From: Rapana venosa | Taxonomy: Eukaryota > Mollusca > Gastropoda > Neogastropoda > Muricidae | Assembly (NCBI GenBank): GCA_028751875.1 | Contig: CM054155.1 | Location: 54,308,967-54,372,966, forward strand | DNA: 64,000 bases | Direction of reading: 5' to 3' | Shown: positions 23,641-34,951 of the stretch, piece by piece | Layout of the letters: each line of letters starts with the position of its first letter | Numbering within the stretch: position 1 is the first letter of the stretch | Notes under the pieces: generated by a model | Databases searched by the model: none | What the model was told of the DNA's origin: nothing | What the model saw: only the letters and a program-made list of their open reading frames with translations | Translations under genes and position numbers: made by a program

Positions 23641-25560
23641 CCGAAAAAACCATGTTTTTGACGGGCTCTTTAGATTTTTCCTTTTTGCATTAAGGGGGGC
23701 ATTCTTTCCTTTCTCTTTTTCAAAATTTGGGGGGCCCCGGGCCCATTCCCCATTTGCTAAAAATCGCAGCACCCCCAATTTTCCCCCTTTCTTTTTGCCT
23801 TAAACCGTGGACCAGCCCCTGTCCCCATATCCCTCAAACTTTGCAAACCTTTTTAAAAAAAATTTATTTTAAAGCTCCTGGCTATTTGACCCCCCCTGAT
23901 ACCCTTACGCTGCCTTGCCTGGACCCAGTCGCCCCTTTTCAGGGGGGCAGCACGTCTGGGGCTTACAGCTTTGCCCGGGGCAAAGACTATTTTTATACTT
24001 GCTCTTTCTTGTTTAGGGGTTGGAACTCTCGCACCGCTGTTCCTCAGGCTTGTGGGATTTTGCAGGTGGGGGCCAGTATTGGAAAAAACCCCCTTTTTTT
24101 TAAGGGCACCCGGTTTTTTTCCATGTTGGCACTATGTCACGTCCAATTGCTTTGGGGGCAGTCATACCTTCTGTCCCGCAAAAGCATGGCTACATAATCC
24201 CTTTTTGGCTTCACCGGGCCCCCCCCCACAGGGATTTATTGGGGTCCAGGGCCAATCATCGCTATCTGTTTTTTCAGGAAACCGTAAAGATTAGTATTTT
24301 TAAATGCACACTCATACGTCTTCACTGGCTTAGGGTTTTTTGTCCCGGGTCTTCTGCTTTGGGGTTTTTTCCTTCGGCCAGTAAGGAATCTACTCCACCC
24401 ACATGGGCCATTTTCCTCACTAGGTTTTTGGGGCCCATTTTTACTGGAGTCAGATCACTTGATGTCCCCCGTGGGAAAACTCGTTTTCTTAACCTCCTCA
24501 ACCAAACTGGTTGGGGCCAACCCGGGGCTTGGGAAAAACCTGGGGCAGTTTTGGGTTTAAATTTCTGCCAGTTTTTTTGATGGGGCCCCCCTCGGTGACC
24601 TGGGGTCTTTCAGGCTTTACAAACCCCTGAAGAAAGGGCCCTGGACAACTGGGGTTCCCCCGGGCCACTCCCCGCTTTTGGGTAAAATTTGCTTTCCACA
24701 ATTCTGTTTCTGTCTTTCCTTAAATCACGAACAGTTTTTCCCCTGCTTTCATCTCGTCCCACTCCTTTGGGTTTTTCTGCTGAGTCCCTTTTACGTGGGC
24801 CCAACGGTTTTCCGGGGGAGGGCTCGGGATGCCGGGGCCTGGCACCCCACGTCCAAAGGTTCGGGCCTTTGAGGAAAAAATTTCGCAGGGGTTCTTTCCT
24901 TCTCCCACGGAAAGGCCCCTTTTCAGAGTACCTGGCACAGGGATCCCCCCCCATCGGCCCTATTTTTTTCCCCTTTGGGAAGGGCCTTTTCCCTTTTTTG
25001 GGGGCCCCAAATTTGATGGGAATTTTTTGGCCCGGGCTCAAAGACTGAGGGTAAGGGGGTTTTTTCCCCTGACAATGCATTGCCCCGATGGATTTGGCAA
25101 AACCCAAACCTTTCCCCCGGGATAACCCAAACCCTCGCTGGTGGGCTTTTGGGGGCGGGTCCACCTTTAAACCCCTTTCACGAAGATTGGGGCCCCCAAA
25201 ATTTCCCCACCTGGCCACCGGGCCCTTTTTGGGGCTGGGCCAGCACAGAAGTGAATATTAAGGGGGGTGGTTCGTTCCCCATGTCTGGGGGCCCGCCAAA
25301 GCGGGAATCCCCGAAAAGTCTTCCCCTGCCCGCTGGTTAGGCCTGGGTTTATCAGTTTCAATTTCTTTTTGATATTGGCCCCGTCAACCCCCGTCCATTT
25401 AAACAAAATCAAATTAATAATTTCATTCTTCATGCTTTCCATAACAAGTTTTTTCCACTATCTCCGTCGGTCAAGGGAATTTTTCTTCCGTCTTCTTGGG
25501 AGGCCCGAGGGCTTTTTTGTTTTAGTACACACATTCTTTTAGGGGGTGCATCCCCTAGGG
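23640..25560 (-). other. Minus-strand protein-like region, unit 2 copy
   Basis: Counterpart of 8,580-10,230. The longest minus frame is 24,610-25,218. Its Gly/Pro/Lys-rich peptide differs from unit 1 mostly through G- and C-run expansion. Unidentified. Confidence 0.3.
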
Positions 25561-27430
25561 AAAGGGAGAGCCGACACAAGTGCGAACTTTTATTTTATAC
25601 GGTTTTTTTTTTCTTTTGTTTTAGAAGGAAGGGTCCTTTTGAATTTGGGGGGTAAAGGCCCCTCAATCATTGAAAAGACATTTTCAGCAGGTGGGAAAAA
25701 TTCCTTTTCGGGGAAAATTTTTCCCTTTTTCCTTTTTTCCCCCTTTTTTACGTTGGGGTTTCAGTGGGGGGGGTTTTTTTCCCCAATTTTGAGGACACAT
25801 GCACACGAAAACAGAAACAATTTATGGTTTGCAATTTGGGTCCTTTTCCCCTAAAACAAAAATTCCCCTGCACATACACAGAGGGCCGGTTCCCCCCCTG
25901 TCCTGAGCACTGGACAAAATTTTTTAAAGCAAAAAAAAATCCTTCCCTTTTTTGGGGATATTAAGTTTTAAAATTTAATTAAAACACCCACTGACCTTTT
26001 CATTTATTTCCAAAACCCTTTTTTGCGGCCCACCATAAAGGAACAATCGCAAGGAATCACCACAATTGAAGACCATAAATTCATTTTAATTTTCAATTTT
26101 AAAAGAGCACAAACCTAAAACAACCTGCCTTCCCAGTGCACTTTTCGGGCCCCCCCCCAAAAGGAAGAGAGGGGAGAAAAGGGGAGGAGAGAGAGGAAAA
26201 AAGAGAGAAGAGAGAAGAGAGAGAGAGAATCTTGTTTTTTTGGGATGTGTGACTAAAAGTAAAATTTCCCCCGGAATAAAAAGCTAATGCAAAAAAGTAC
26301 TTTTTTATCTCTCACACTTGGGGAAAAAAATATATTTGATTGGTTTTTGATGGAAATGATTCCCCTTCATTCATTATTCATTCATTCATGATATGCAGGG
26401 CTGGCCCTTTTTGGGAAAAAAAACATGGGCTCAACCGGTCCTCTGCAAAACACACATTCCCGTGGCTTGGGTGGGGGCCCGTTGGGAGTGTTTTTTTTTG
26501 GTCCATGTGGGATAATTTTCTATGGGGTTAAATTTTGGGGATGAATTTTTAAAAGAAACCAAAAAATAATGAAATTTATTGATTTCATATGGACCCCCGT
26601 CTTGATTTTATATGGAAACAAAAGCGATGAAAAAAAAAAAATTTTATAGGGCCCTTGGGGATAGTTATTTCATATGGATCACCCGGGGGACTATTTCATA
26701 CGGACTTGGGGGGTGAGGGGGTTTTATAAGGACAATTTTAGTGATTTTGTTTTATGGGAAACCAAATGTGTGGGGTGTTTTTCATGTGGGCCAATTTTTT
26801 GATTGACTTTCCCACAAAAGGGTTTGGGCACTGGAAGGGAAATTTTCTTCACGGGCAAAAGGGGGAAATAAAAAGGTTTTTTGTTGAACCCCGAACAATA
26901 GACAACATGGGCATCCCCGACCCCCTCAACCTCTCAAGACGATGGGAGACCACCCCCTCACTGTGGCCCGCTAGGGTAAGCCCTTCACCCACAGGGGGCA
27001 AAAAAGGGGACCATTTTAAGTGGGCTGTCTCGGGTGGGTGTTTTGTGTGGGTGTTTGGGGGGTTTTTGGGTGTGGGTGTTTGGGGTGTGTTTTGTGGTTT
27101 TGGGGGTGTGTGTTTCCCTCGTGAAATTTTATGAAGGGGGAGGTGGGAACTAAAGAACAACCCCCCATCTATCTGGAGAGAAAAGCGGGAGCCCAAAGGG
27201 GTCGTCCTTTGGGGAGCTGCCCAAAAATGAACAGTATTCCTTTTTTTTGCAACATGTCTTCTATTTTTGTTTCTGCATCGAGCTCCTTTTCTCTCTCACT
27301 CTACTTTCGGTTTTGCACAGCCGTGCAGCTAGCAAGGTTGTGTTTTTTTAAACCTCTTTATAATTCCTCAAATAATAAAACTTACATAGTGTTTTCCCCG
27401 GGCAAATTTTGGGAAGGAAATAAAATAAGA
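25561..27430. other. Noisy stretch with GA tract and minisatellite copy
   Basis: Holds the GA-rich tract at about 26,160-26,230, the degraded 27-bp minisatellite at about 26,475-26,820, and a degraded (GT)n at about 27,040-27,110. No gene is seen. Confidence 0.6.
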
Positions 27431-27627
27431 CACTATGGGGTCGAACACGGGTTTCAGACGTCTCGTGGGTGCCCCTTTCATTGGGGAAAAAAAACCAGGG
27501 TTTTAAATGGCATTTTCAGTGACCAGTTCAAAAGCTCGCTCGTGCTTTGCCGGGTTTCCTTGGGGGTTGGGCCCCCGGCTATTTTTTGGGGGGCAATTTG
27601 TTTCCACGTCGGGAGGGAAAAACAGCT

Positions 27628-27670
27628 GCGGGGTACGGGGGGGGGACGTGGAGGGAACCCCGGACCCCAA
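27628..27670 (+). other. 2A-like motif, unit 2 copy (frame-broken)
   Basis: GACGTGGAG encodes DVE, and AACCCCGGACCC one base out of frame encodes NPGP. It is the counterpart of 12,224-12,268. Two copies with different local noise share the same core, so the motif is not a chance product of one error. Confidence 0.6.
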
Positions 27671-29156
27671 ACCCCAAACCCAAACCCGCGGGCCCCCACA
27701 AACCCTTTCCCAGGGAAAACCCGGGAGACGAGGGGCCCCCCCCTTTTCATCCTTCCCTCCCAGAGCCAACATAACGAGGGCATTTTCGGGCGCGGCAGGA
27801 CACGAACGGGGGAAAATGGACCGGGGGTGGAGACCCAATCCTTTTAGAAGGGGCTTAAAGGGCAAAATCAATGCGTACAAATCGTAGTTTAAATTTATTT
27901 TGGGTTTAAGAATTTGTTCCCAAAAGGGGGTATGATAAATTTTCATATTAAGCATCAAGAATTCAATTTTGCAAAGGAATGGGTTGACGTGAAAATTAAC
28001 GATGCTTTACAAACTATTTTAAAGACTTATGAAGAAAAGGGGGAAACATGTAGAAAAAAGAAAATTTGTATTGACAAAAAACTCACAAGGGGGGGTTTAA
28101 AGAAAAGGTTTTGATAGGGAGAAAAAAGGGTTTTGTTGTTTGTTAAGAAATTAAGGGGCCCCAAGGGGTTTAAAACAATAAGGGGGGGTTTTGTTAGAGC
28201 TAAAGAGAATACAAAAAAACATTTAAATTTCAAAGAAAAATAAGTTTTAAGAAGGTTTCTTGGGAAAAAATTTTATCTAGTAAGGGGTATCCAAAAGATT
28301 TTTGGGGTTACCTGAAAAAAAATTTCGTTTAAGGGAAAAACACAAAAATAAAAATTTTTGTAGAGAAAGTTTCACCATTTTAAAGGGGTTTAAAAGAAAA
28401 GGGTTCTTTTGGGTGGTACACGACTTTTTTGGGTTTTTCTTAAAAAAAAACATTAAATTTTATGAATTGTCCAATTTCTGAAGAAGAATCGGTTTGGGGT
28501 TCCCAAAAAGGGTAAATTTTCAAAAAACGGGAGGCCAAAAGAGATTATTTGGGGGAAATTTAAAAAGCTCCTTTCCCCCAAGGGAAATTCTTTTGGTAAA
28601 TTTCTCAGTATTCTTTTCATAAAGGGATTTTCCCCTTTTGGGGCGGGCTAATCTGTGATTTTTCCACTTGATAAGGGAAAAAACCCAAAGTTTAAAAACC
28701 AAATAATTTTAGAGGAAATTTTACTTTTACATAAATTGGGATTAAAGATTTTAAACCATTATTAAAAAACCACTTTTAAAAAAATGTACCCCAAAGATAT
28801 TAATTGTGAAAACCGGGTGGGGTTTAAAACATCACTCAACCATTGACCATATGGTTTAAACCCTTTTTGGGGTTTTTACGAAACAAATTTCCCCCTTTTA
28901 ATCGGGGAAAAAAGATGGAGACTTTTAAACGATTTTGAAAAAGCTTTCAATTCTATAACTATAAATGTGTGGGGACCTATTCGGATAAAGCAAAAAAATT
29001 CCCAGGAAAACAAATTAAAGTGCAAAAATTTTTATAAACATTAAAACTAGATTTTAAAATTGGGAACAAACACGGTTTTAAAACAAGCAAGGAAGGGAAA
29101 ACCCAAAGGGGAAATTTTTGTCCTGTTTTTGTTCGTGCTATTTTTAAAAAGCAGGG

Positions 29157-29452
29157 GGGCGGGTACCAGTGGGCGGAGCCCTCGCTTTCCCCCACCAAGT
29201 TAAACCCGCGTCGAGCGTGGTTTCCAGTTGGGTGGGGGCCGTTTCGCGCCTTGGGTTCATACAGTTCCCCCCGTTCACCCCGGGGGAAATTTGGGGAAAC
29301 CCGCCCTCTTTAGGGGCCCGGGAAAGGGAAAGCCGCGAGGGGGAGGGGAGGGGGCCCCCCCCAAAATTGCGGGCCCCCAGAGAAGTGAGGGCTCCGGGGC
29401 GCCTTGCTTCCTCACACCTTTTAAGGGTTTTGGGGCTTTTACCCTTTTTTTA
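29157..29452 (+). mobile_element. tRNA/5S-chimeric SINE inside the LINE RT, unit 2 copy
   Basis: Counterpart of 13,651-13,925. It retains GTTAAACCCGCGTCGAGCG and a GTGGGGGCCGTTTCGCGCC version of the 5S-like block, at the same place between LINE RT motifs A and C. Confidence 0.7.
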
Positions 29453-30861
29453 AACCCTTTCAACTAAAAGACAAAAAAAAAGACAAGGTTTCCAATTTTA
29501 CAAATGATTCTTTGAAAAATTTATTTGTTTACAGGGTGAGGAAAATTGTTTGTTTCTGAGACAAATGGGGTGAATTGCAAACACAGCTCAACAAAAAAGA
29601 AGGGAAAAGAGGGAATTGGGAAATGAAAAATCAATTTGAACAAAAATTAAAATCGTAGTTTTTTGAAAGGTCCATCTAGCATTAGAAAAAAGGGGGGTTT
29701 TGAAATTTCCCAAACCTATTGTAAAGGGTTTCAAATTCTAGGGATAAATTTTTTTTTACTTTGATAAATTTTTGCAGCTCTTGTAAAACCCCATCTAGTA
29801 AAAACAAAAAAATGGGCCCCGTTTTCAGATATGAAAAAAACTGTTTTGTTAAAAAATAAATCTCTAAAAACCGTTTGGTTTAAAATATTTGAACACAAGT
29901 AAAAGCCTTTAAAAGCGTACGTTTTGAAATTTTTTGGGGGTTTAAAATTTTAAAAAATGCGACTCTGTATATGGGCCCTTTGGGTTTTTCGGGAAAAAGG
30001 GCTTTTGGGGAAAAAAAAAACACCAAAAGATTTTAATTAAAAGGGAAACAAACAGATAAACCCCATTTCCCTTCTTTTGCCGTTATGCAAAAGGACTGGT
30101 TTAAAATTTTTTTATTTTTTATTATTATTAAAGATTAATAACGATAGCACCCCACAAACCCAAAACATCGCTTGGTTTTGACGCAAGGGGGAGAGTGAAT
30201 TGGGGGAAATTTAAAAAACAATATGTTTTTCTAACTGGGGGGTTTTTAGCTTTGGGGAAAATCAGGGGGGAGAACAAGAAAATGTACTTACTAAAACTCT
30301 TCATCATTTAAAGGTTGACTGTAGATAGCAAAAGTGGGAAAACCATATCAACTCTAGCGATTGATTCGATTTATACAGGGCTTATAGTTCAACACAAGTA
30401 GTGAAGAAATACCTCTCAGTAAACATGGATAAACACTTGAGATTCATTCTCACTAGATTTCGTTTCGGCATATCGGACATTAATGCACATGCTTTCCGCT
30501 ATACACGAGTCTCTGCTGCTATAGACGAGTCTCTGCCACCGATATGCTTTGTCCCTATGTAAAGAATCAGCTGAAGACAAGTCCATTTTGTTTTGAAGTG
30601 TCCTGCTCTCATTACTTTGCATATAAATTCATTCCACAGAAATTATATGCCCGACCTTTTTCTGGTTAAGTTTGCTGATGGCATCAGTTCATGATAAAAC
30701 TGTTTACAATCTGGCTCTATTTTTGTATAAGGCTTTTCAGTTACGAGAAAAAACCTCACGTCTTAGGTTATCATGTGTTTGATGTAGATGTATTATGTGT
30801 TGTTTTGTATGTTGTATACTCATATACACTATTTGATTTTTTCTGCCCCCTTTCATATGGG

Positions 30862-31159
30862 ATACGGGATAACTCAGTGGTCGGAGCACTCGCTTTCCCC
30901 CAGCCAAGTTAAGCAGCGTCGAGCGTGGTTACCACTTGGGATGGGTGACCGTTTGTGCGCCTTGGCTTCAGTACAGTTCCCCCAGTTCACCCAGCTGTAA
31001 ATGGGTACCTGCCCTCTTTAGGGTCAGGGAAGGTAAAGCAGCGAGGGAGAGGAGATGGGCGCCGCCCTCAATATGCTGGCCCTAGAGAAGTGAGGTCTCT
31101 GACGCCTCGCTCCCCTACGACCTTATAGGTTATGGGACTCCTTTACCTTTACCTTTACC
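30862..31159 (+). mobile_element. tRNA/5S-chimeric SINE, clean copy with TSD
   Basis: The 298-bp copy is flanked by a perfect 10-bp direct repeat TTCATATGGG (30,852-30,861 and 31,160-31,169), the target-site duplication of retroposition. The 5' end carries an A-box-like ACTCAGTGGTCGGAGCACTC as in tRNA. Bases 30,907-30,951 align with the 5S rRNA internal promoter: box A-like AAGTTAAGCAGCGTCGAG, the intermediate element near GGTTACCAC, and box C-like TTGGGATGGGTGACCG. The 3' end is (CTTTAC)n. It was therefore probably transcribed by pol III from a hybrid promoter. Tail-type priming by a LINE partner is inferred. Confidence 0.92.
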
Positions 31160-31181
31160 TTCATATGGGGCTATGGTTTAC

Positions 31182-31320
31182 ATGAATACATCATCTGAGG
31201 GCTGAAGGCTGAAGTCTGAAGTATCTCCTTCAGCTGTTGTTGGCGCTTTTTCCTCGCCCCTTCCAACACCTCCAGTTCTTGTCCGTCATTAGCAAAACGT
31301 TTCCAGCTGTCTAGATCAAC
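31182..31320 (-). CDS. Possible host exon, Gln/Lys/Glu-rich helix
   Basis: On the minus strand, a CACACCAG acceptor is followed by 46 open codons starting VDLDSWKRFAND, then GARKKRQQQLKEI, and a donor AT|GTAAAC. The peptide is charged and helix-like, quite unlike the repeats around it. The opposite strand is also open here, but as a Ser-rich shadow. No family is recognised. The exon starts in phase 0 if the splice sites are right. A chance open frame remains possible. Confidence 0.35.
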
Positions 31321-31488
31321 CTGGTGTGAGTTTCAAGTCTTGGGTACAGACGTCTTAGAAAATACAGTGCTGGGCAGTGTGTTGGAGAGTGGCCTGTACT
31401 GTGGGCAGCTCATTCTACATGACAGTCTGCGGTATGTCACCACCCTGCCTTTGACGCCCATGCTCCAGACAGTGCAGTCCGCACTTAC

Positions 31489-31586
31489 ACAGAAGAGGAG
31501 GAGATCCCTGTCCTGGAGAACACCTGCCCCAGCACACAGAGCAGCTGATGGTGTCCCTTCACCTCATGTCCTGGAGTTGTCAGAGG
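31489..31586 (-). CDS. Possible host exon upstream of the previous one
   Basis: On the minus strand, the acceptor TTTCACCCCCGCAG precedes 32 open codons (PLTTPGHEVKGHHQLL...) ending at a consensus donor GT|GTAAGT. Using that donor leaves two extra bases, which does not match the phase of the exon at 31,182-31,320. The alternative donor after LLCVLGQ would. The competing + strand frame 31,340-31,750 (136 codons) has no recognised domain. Low confidence. Confidence 0.25.
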
Positions 31587-31589
31587 CTG

Positions 31590-32100
31590 CGGGGGTGAAA
31601 TATGTCCGGGTGCTTCTTCTTTCTGGCATAATTAGTCATCCAGGATTATTTTGCGTCCGTATGGCAGGGTACTGGAGACGCTTGCTGCATACGATTTCAG
31701 TTTGGCCTTGTGTTGTTCCAATGCTAAAACTCGGAATGTACAACGCGTAATGCAATGTTTCAATGTCGCTTGAGAATCATATATTCACATTTTTTCTCTC
31801 GTTGTTGTTTCGTGTTTAACGCCTGGAGTCACCCAGAATATGCACTTTTACTCATTCACCCCACCCGAGGATTACTGTGAGGTTGAAAGTTCAAATTAAA
31901 AGATAAGTTTGCGTGTGTGATTCTTATCAAACCATCCCCCTACATTTGCATCCAAATTCCATTTTCACTACTTTTCTTTCTTTAAAGGATGGTGCAGTTT
32001 GTTCTGCTAAGAGATGTTTATGGCTGAAGACAAACTCCACATACCACTTACAACAACATAACAACATGTTAACGTAGATTTCGGCGCTTAGCTTACATCA
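31590..32100. other. No gene seen
   Basis: Clean AT-leaning sequence with no long frame, repeat or promoter signature that I can defend. It is probably intronic or intergenic. Confidence 0.5.
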
Positions 32101-32101
32101 G

Positions 32102-32217
32102 TCACTGAGGCAGACAGACAGACTGTGGACGTGGCCAAAGTCAGCATTTATCAACAAGCCATCATGGCCTGGCTGCACACGTTGCAGCAGCTGAAGCAGA
32201 AGAAGTCTGTACAGTAG
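32102..32217 (+). CDS. Possible terminal coding exon
   Basis: A CTTACATCAG acceptor precedes an open stretch reading TEADRQTVDVAKVSIY, then QQAIMAWLHTLQQLKQKKS, ending in TAG at 32,215-32,217. The amphipathic, Gln/Lys-rich end looks coding and the reverse strand does not. The family is not recognised and no upstream partner exon was found on this strand. Confidence 0.3.
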
Positions 32218-32318
32218 GCATGAAGTGCATGTTGTCCCTACATCCAAACCACTCTACTGTTGGCACCAGCAGGCCTCAATGAAAGACTGGTCACCGTTTC
32301 GTTTTCAAGGACTGCATC

Positions 32319-32321
32319 AGC

Positions 32322-32400
<79 letters not shown>

Positions 32401-32423
32401 AGTGTGTGTGCTTTTGTGTGTGT

Positions 32424-32462
<39 letters not shown>

Positions 32463-32985
32463 ATGTGTGTGTGCTTGTGTGTGTGTGCTTGTGTGTGTGT
32501 GTTTGTGTTTGTGTTTGTGTGGTGTGTTTGTGTGTGTTTGTGTTTGTGTTGTGTGTGTGTGTATTTGTGTGTGTGTGTTTGTTTGTGTGTGTGTGTGTAT
32601 TTGTGTGTTGTGTTTTGTGTGTTTGTGTGTGTTTGTGTGTGTGTGCGTGTTTGTGTGTGTATGTGTGTTTGTGTGTGTGTTTTGTGTGTGTGTGTGTTTG
32701 TGTGTGTTGTGTGTGTGGTGTGTGTTTGTGTGTGTTGTGTGTGTGTGTTTGCGTGTATGTGTGTGTTTGTGTGTGTGTGTTTGTGTGTGTGTGTATGTGT
32801 GTTTGTGTGTGTGTGCGTGTTTGTGTGTGTGTTTGTGTGTGTTTGTGTGTTTGTGTGTATGTGTGTGTCGTGTTGTGTGTGTGGTGTTTGTGTGTTATGT
32901 GTGTGGTATGTGTGTATGTGTGTGTTTGTGTGTGTGTTGTTTGTGTGTGTGTAGATTTGTGTGGTGTTGTGTGTGTTGTGTGCGT

Positions 32986-33027
<42 letters not shown>

Positions 33028-33033
33028 TGTTGT
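32319..33033. repeat. 715-bp interrupted (TG)n tract
   Basis: Pure (TG)n at both ends and, between them, hundreds of bases of TG broken by TTG steps (TGTTTGTG, TGTGTTGTG) and rare TATG or TGCG. All long Val/Cys frames on the + strand and His/Thr frames on the minus strand are artefacts of it. Confidence 0.95.
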
Positions 33034-33179
33034 GTACAGGACTTGGAGTGAGTGGCGTCTGTAACCTACGTTGAAAAATGACACTGTATTGCCGGTTCTG
33101 GTTGTTTCAATTCTTCTTGTGAATGTGATCTAAGATTTGCAACTCAAAAACGGCGCCATATGTGGTCAGTATTGCCCGT

Positions 33180-33530
33180 GCATGTAGAATTCCCCATGTC
33201 CCCTTTACTCCACTGTCCATCCCATTCTGCATATCCCTGTCCCGTCCCTGCCCATTCAATTCACTATACCCTTTCCCCTATTGTCCATTACATTGCTCAT
33301 ATCCCCCTTTCTCATTGTCCATTAATTCTACATATCCTTTTCCCCCACTGTCAATTCAATGCCCCATACCCACTCACCTTGCTGTATATCCCATTCCCAT
33401 ATACCCCCTTACCCTCACTGTCCATCCCCCATGTTCCATTTCAACCCATTGTCCATTCCATTCCCCATATCCCCCTTCATTTCGCTGTCCATTGAATTCC
33501 CAAAAGCTCCTTCCCGTCACTGTCCTGTCA
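33180..33530. repeat. ~30-36-bp minisatellite (CTGTCCATTC...CCCATATCCCC)
   Basis: About nine to ten imperfect copies of a unit built on CACTGTCCAT and CATATCCCCCTT. It is the reverse complement of the family at 45,406-45,795 (ACAGTGATGGATAGG...TATGGGG). The Pro/His-rich frames through it are not genes. Confidence 0.8.
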
Positions 33531-33689
33531 ATACTCCTTACCCTCAGTACTCACATTGACAGCCATCTCCAAAATCCTACATGTACTCACCCCAACCCTC
33601 CTCCTCACCCTCTGTCACCATCATGCAACCACAAACTCCCACAATGACAACCCCAGGCTAAAACAAAAAGGCCAAATACAATAAAAGCC

Positions 33690-33890
33690 TAAGAGATTGA
33701 CTAACTCTGTCCGGACATAGGGTTAGTTTCAATGATGAAAGAAGAGCGTTTTCAGGCATGCTTTGAATCCTTGAATGGATGACTTGTACACCTTGGGCTC
33801 AGGAGGGGAATTCCGGGAAGAAAAGGCCTGTAAGAAGACAGACTGCATTGATACGATTGTCATTGAAAGGCTTTGGTTTTAAAACATGCG
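33690..33890 (-). pseudogene. Possible LINE ORF2 C-terminal scrap
   Basis: The minus strand reads LFFPEFPS, then a Pro-rich break, then KVYKSSIQGFKACLKTLFF. This resembles the WNxLP...FKxxLKTxLF end of Jockey/CR1-type LINEs, also seen at 38,243-38,536. It is short and frameshifted, hence the low confidence. Confidence 0.3.
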
Positions 33891-33907
33891 ACTTTAACTG
33901 CCAATAT

Positions 33908-34004
33908 GAGCTAAGATGACATGACAGAAGACGAGCTGGAGGACAGTGTCCAACTAGGATGACATGACAGAAGACAGGAGTTGGAGGACAACGTACAACT
34001 ATGA
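33908..34004. repeat. ~44-bp minisatellite, left part
   Basis: Two copies of a unit GATGACATGACAGAAGAC...GGAGGACAGTGTACAACTA. The same unit resumes at 34,952-35,045, so the array is split by the retrotransposon between them. Confidence 0.8.
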
Positions 34005-34951
34005 CAACAGCATAGGAGACTAGTTCCGAACCACAATTGGAGTATGCTAAGGATGTCTTCTTTCTCACCCTCTTCAATATCTTCTCAGAGAGAATAATGG
34101 CTGACGTACTTGAAAATCATGAGAGAACGGTCAGTATTTGCGGTATGGCAATTACAGACTTACGTTTTGCCGATGACATCGACAGCCTAAACAACATGAT
34201 AACCTCACTGATGAAGCTCCATCAGAATACGGCATGCAGATCAGTGTAGAGAAAACCCAGCTGATGACATAATAATTATAGTCCAATAGCATCAACATGG
34301 ACTTAATTATAGATGGCAAGAAAATTGAAACAGTCCATAGCTTCAAACATCTTGGAGCTCTAGCATCGGACAAGGATCAAAACTGAAATTCTCTCCAGGA
34401 TAGCCCAGACCACAGCTGCAATAACCAAACTGAAAGTTCTCTGGAATCACAAGATCATTGCCATCAGCTTCAAGATCACACTGATGCGTTCCCTGATCAC
34501 ATGTCTATATTTTTGTACGCATGTAAAACGTGGACCATAACAGGAGACATAGAAAGAAGGATACAGTCAATGGAAATGAGGTGCTTTCGCAAACTATTTG
34601 GTATCTTATACAAAGATCAGTCACTAATTAGGAAGTGAAGGCCAGAATTAAAGCTATCATCAGACCATATGAAGAGCTCCTGACTTCAGTGAAAAGATGC
34701 AAACTAAAGTGGTTCGGGCACGTCACACGAATATCTGGACTGACCAAGACTGTCCAAGAGGATCAATACAAGGAGGGATACGGGTAGGCAGACAAAGAAA
34801 CCGATGGGAAGACAACATCAAAGAGTGGACTGGTTTTGAGTGGAACGAATTGCTACGGAAAGCAGAGGACCGTGGAGAGTGGATGATGCTGGTTGTAAAA
34901 TCTGCATGAGTCCCCCTACGATCCCAGGGACTATGGGATAGGTGAGGTGAG
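34005..34951 (+). mobile_element. 5'-truncated RTE-like non-LTR element
   Basis: It is read on the + strand with frameshifts. LFNIFSERIMADVLE and LRFADDID (RT motif C, about 34,164-34,187) lie in one frame (34,037-34,249). HLGA follows near 34,350. The C-terminal words are WFGHVTRISGLTKTV and RWEDNIKEW (34,697-34,909). These words match widespread invertebrate RTE-type reverse transcriptases as I remember them. The element is flanked by GTACAACTATGA at 33,993-34,004 and 34,952-34,963, and its tail is GGTGAGGTGAG. Only the 3' part of the RT ORF remains and it is dead. Confidence 0.8.

Larger units (their letters stand above)
27430..30840 (+). mobile_element. 2A-bearing non-LTR retrotransposon relic, unit 2 copy
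   Basis: Pairs with 12,030-15,190 and keeps the same order: 2A-like motif, linker, RT motif A relic with FEKAF near 28,940, a SINE at 29,157-29,452, a motif C region with LFVSET near 29,545, and the C-terminal part. From about 30,290 the sequence is clean. There the C-terminus shows a zinc-knuckle-like arrangement at about 30,550-30,605, where a Cys-x2-Cys is followed by a His and a CP pair across a frameshift, as in many LINE ORF2 ends. Broken by frameshifts throughout. Confidence 0.65.
15541..31159. repeat. Tandem duplication unit 2 (~15.6 kb)
   Basis: Same element order as unit 1. It is noisy almost throughout and becomes clean only from about 30,290. In aligned pairs the noisy copy replaces short interrupted runs with longer homopolymers, for example CTATACACGAG against CTATAAAAACGAG. 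That is typical of consensus error rather than mutation. Confidence 0.85.

Noticed and set aside
24610..25218. 202-codon minus frame taken as a gene
   Set aside because: G/C-run inflated region; the unit 1 counterpart is broken differently. Kept only as an unidentified region.
30907..30951. A true 5S rRNA gene
   Set aside because: Only the internal promoter part matches; it lies inside a SINE with a tRNA-like 5' end, a TSD and a simple-repeat tail.
31340..31750. 136-codon + strand ORF as a gene
   Set aside because: No domain; the minus strand shows better splice-site-bounded candidates over the same bases.
32225..33084. Cys/Val-rich 182-279-codon frames and a His/Thr frame
   Set aside because: Pure translation of the interrupted TG/CA tract.
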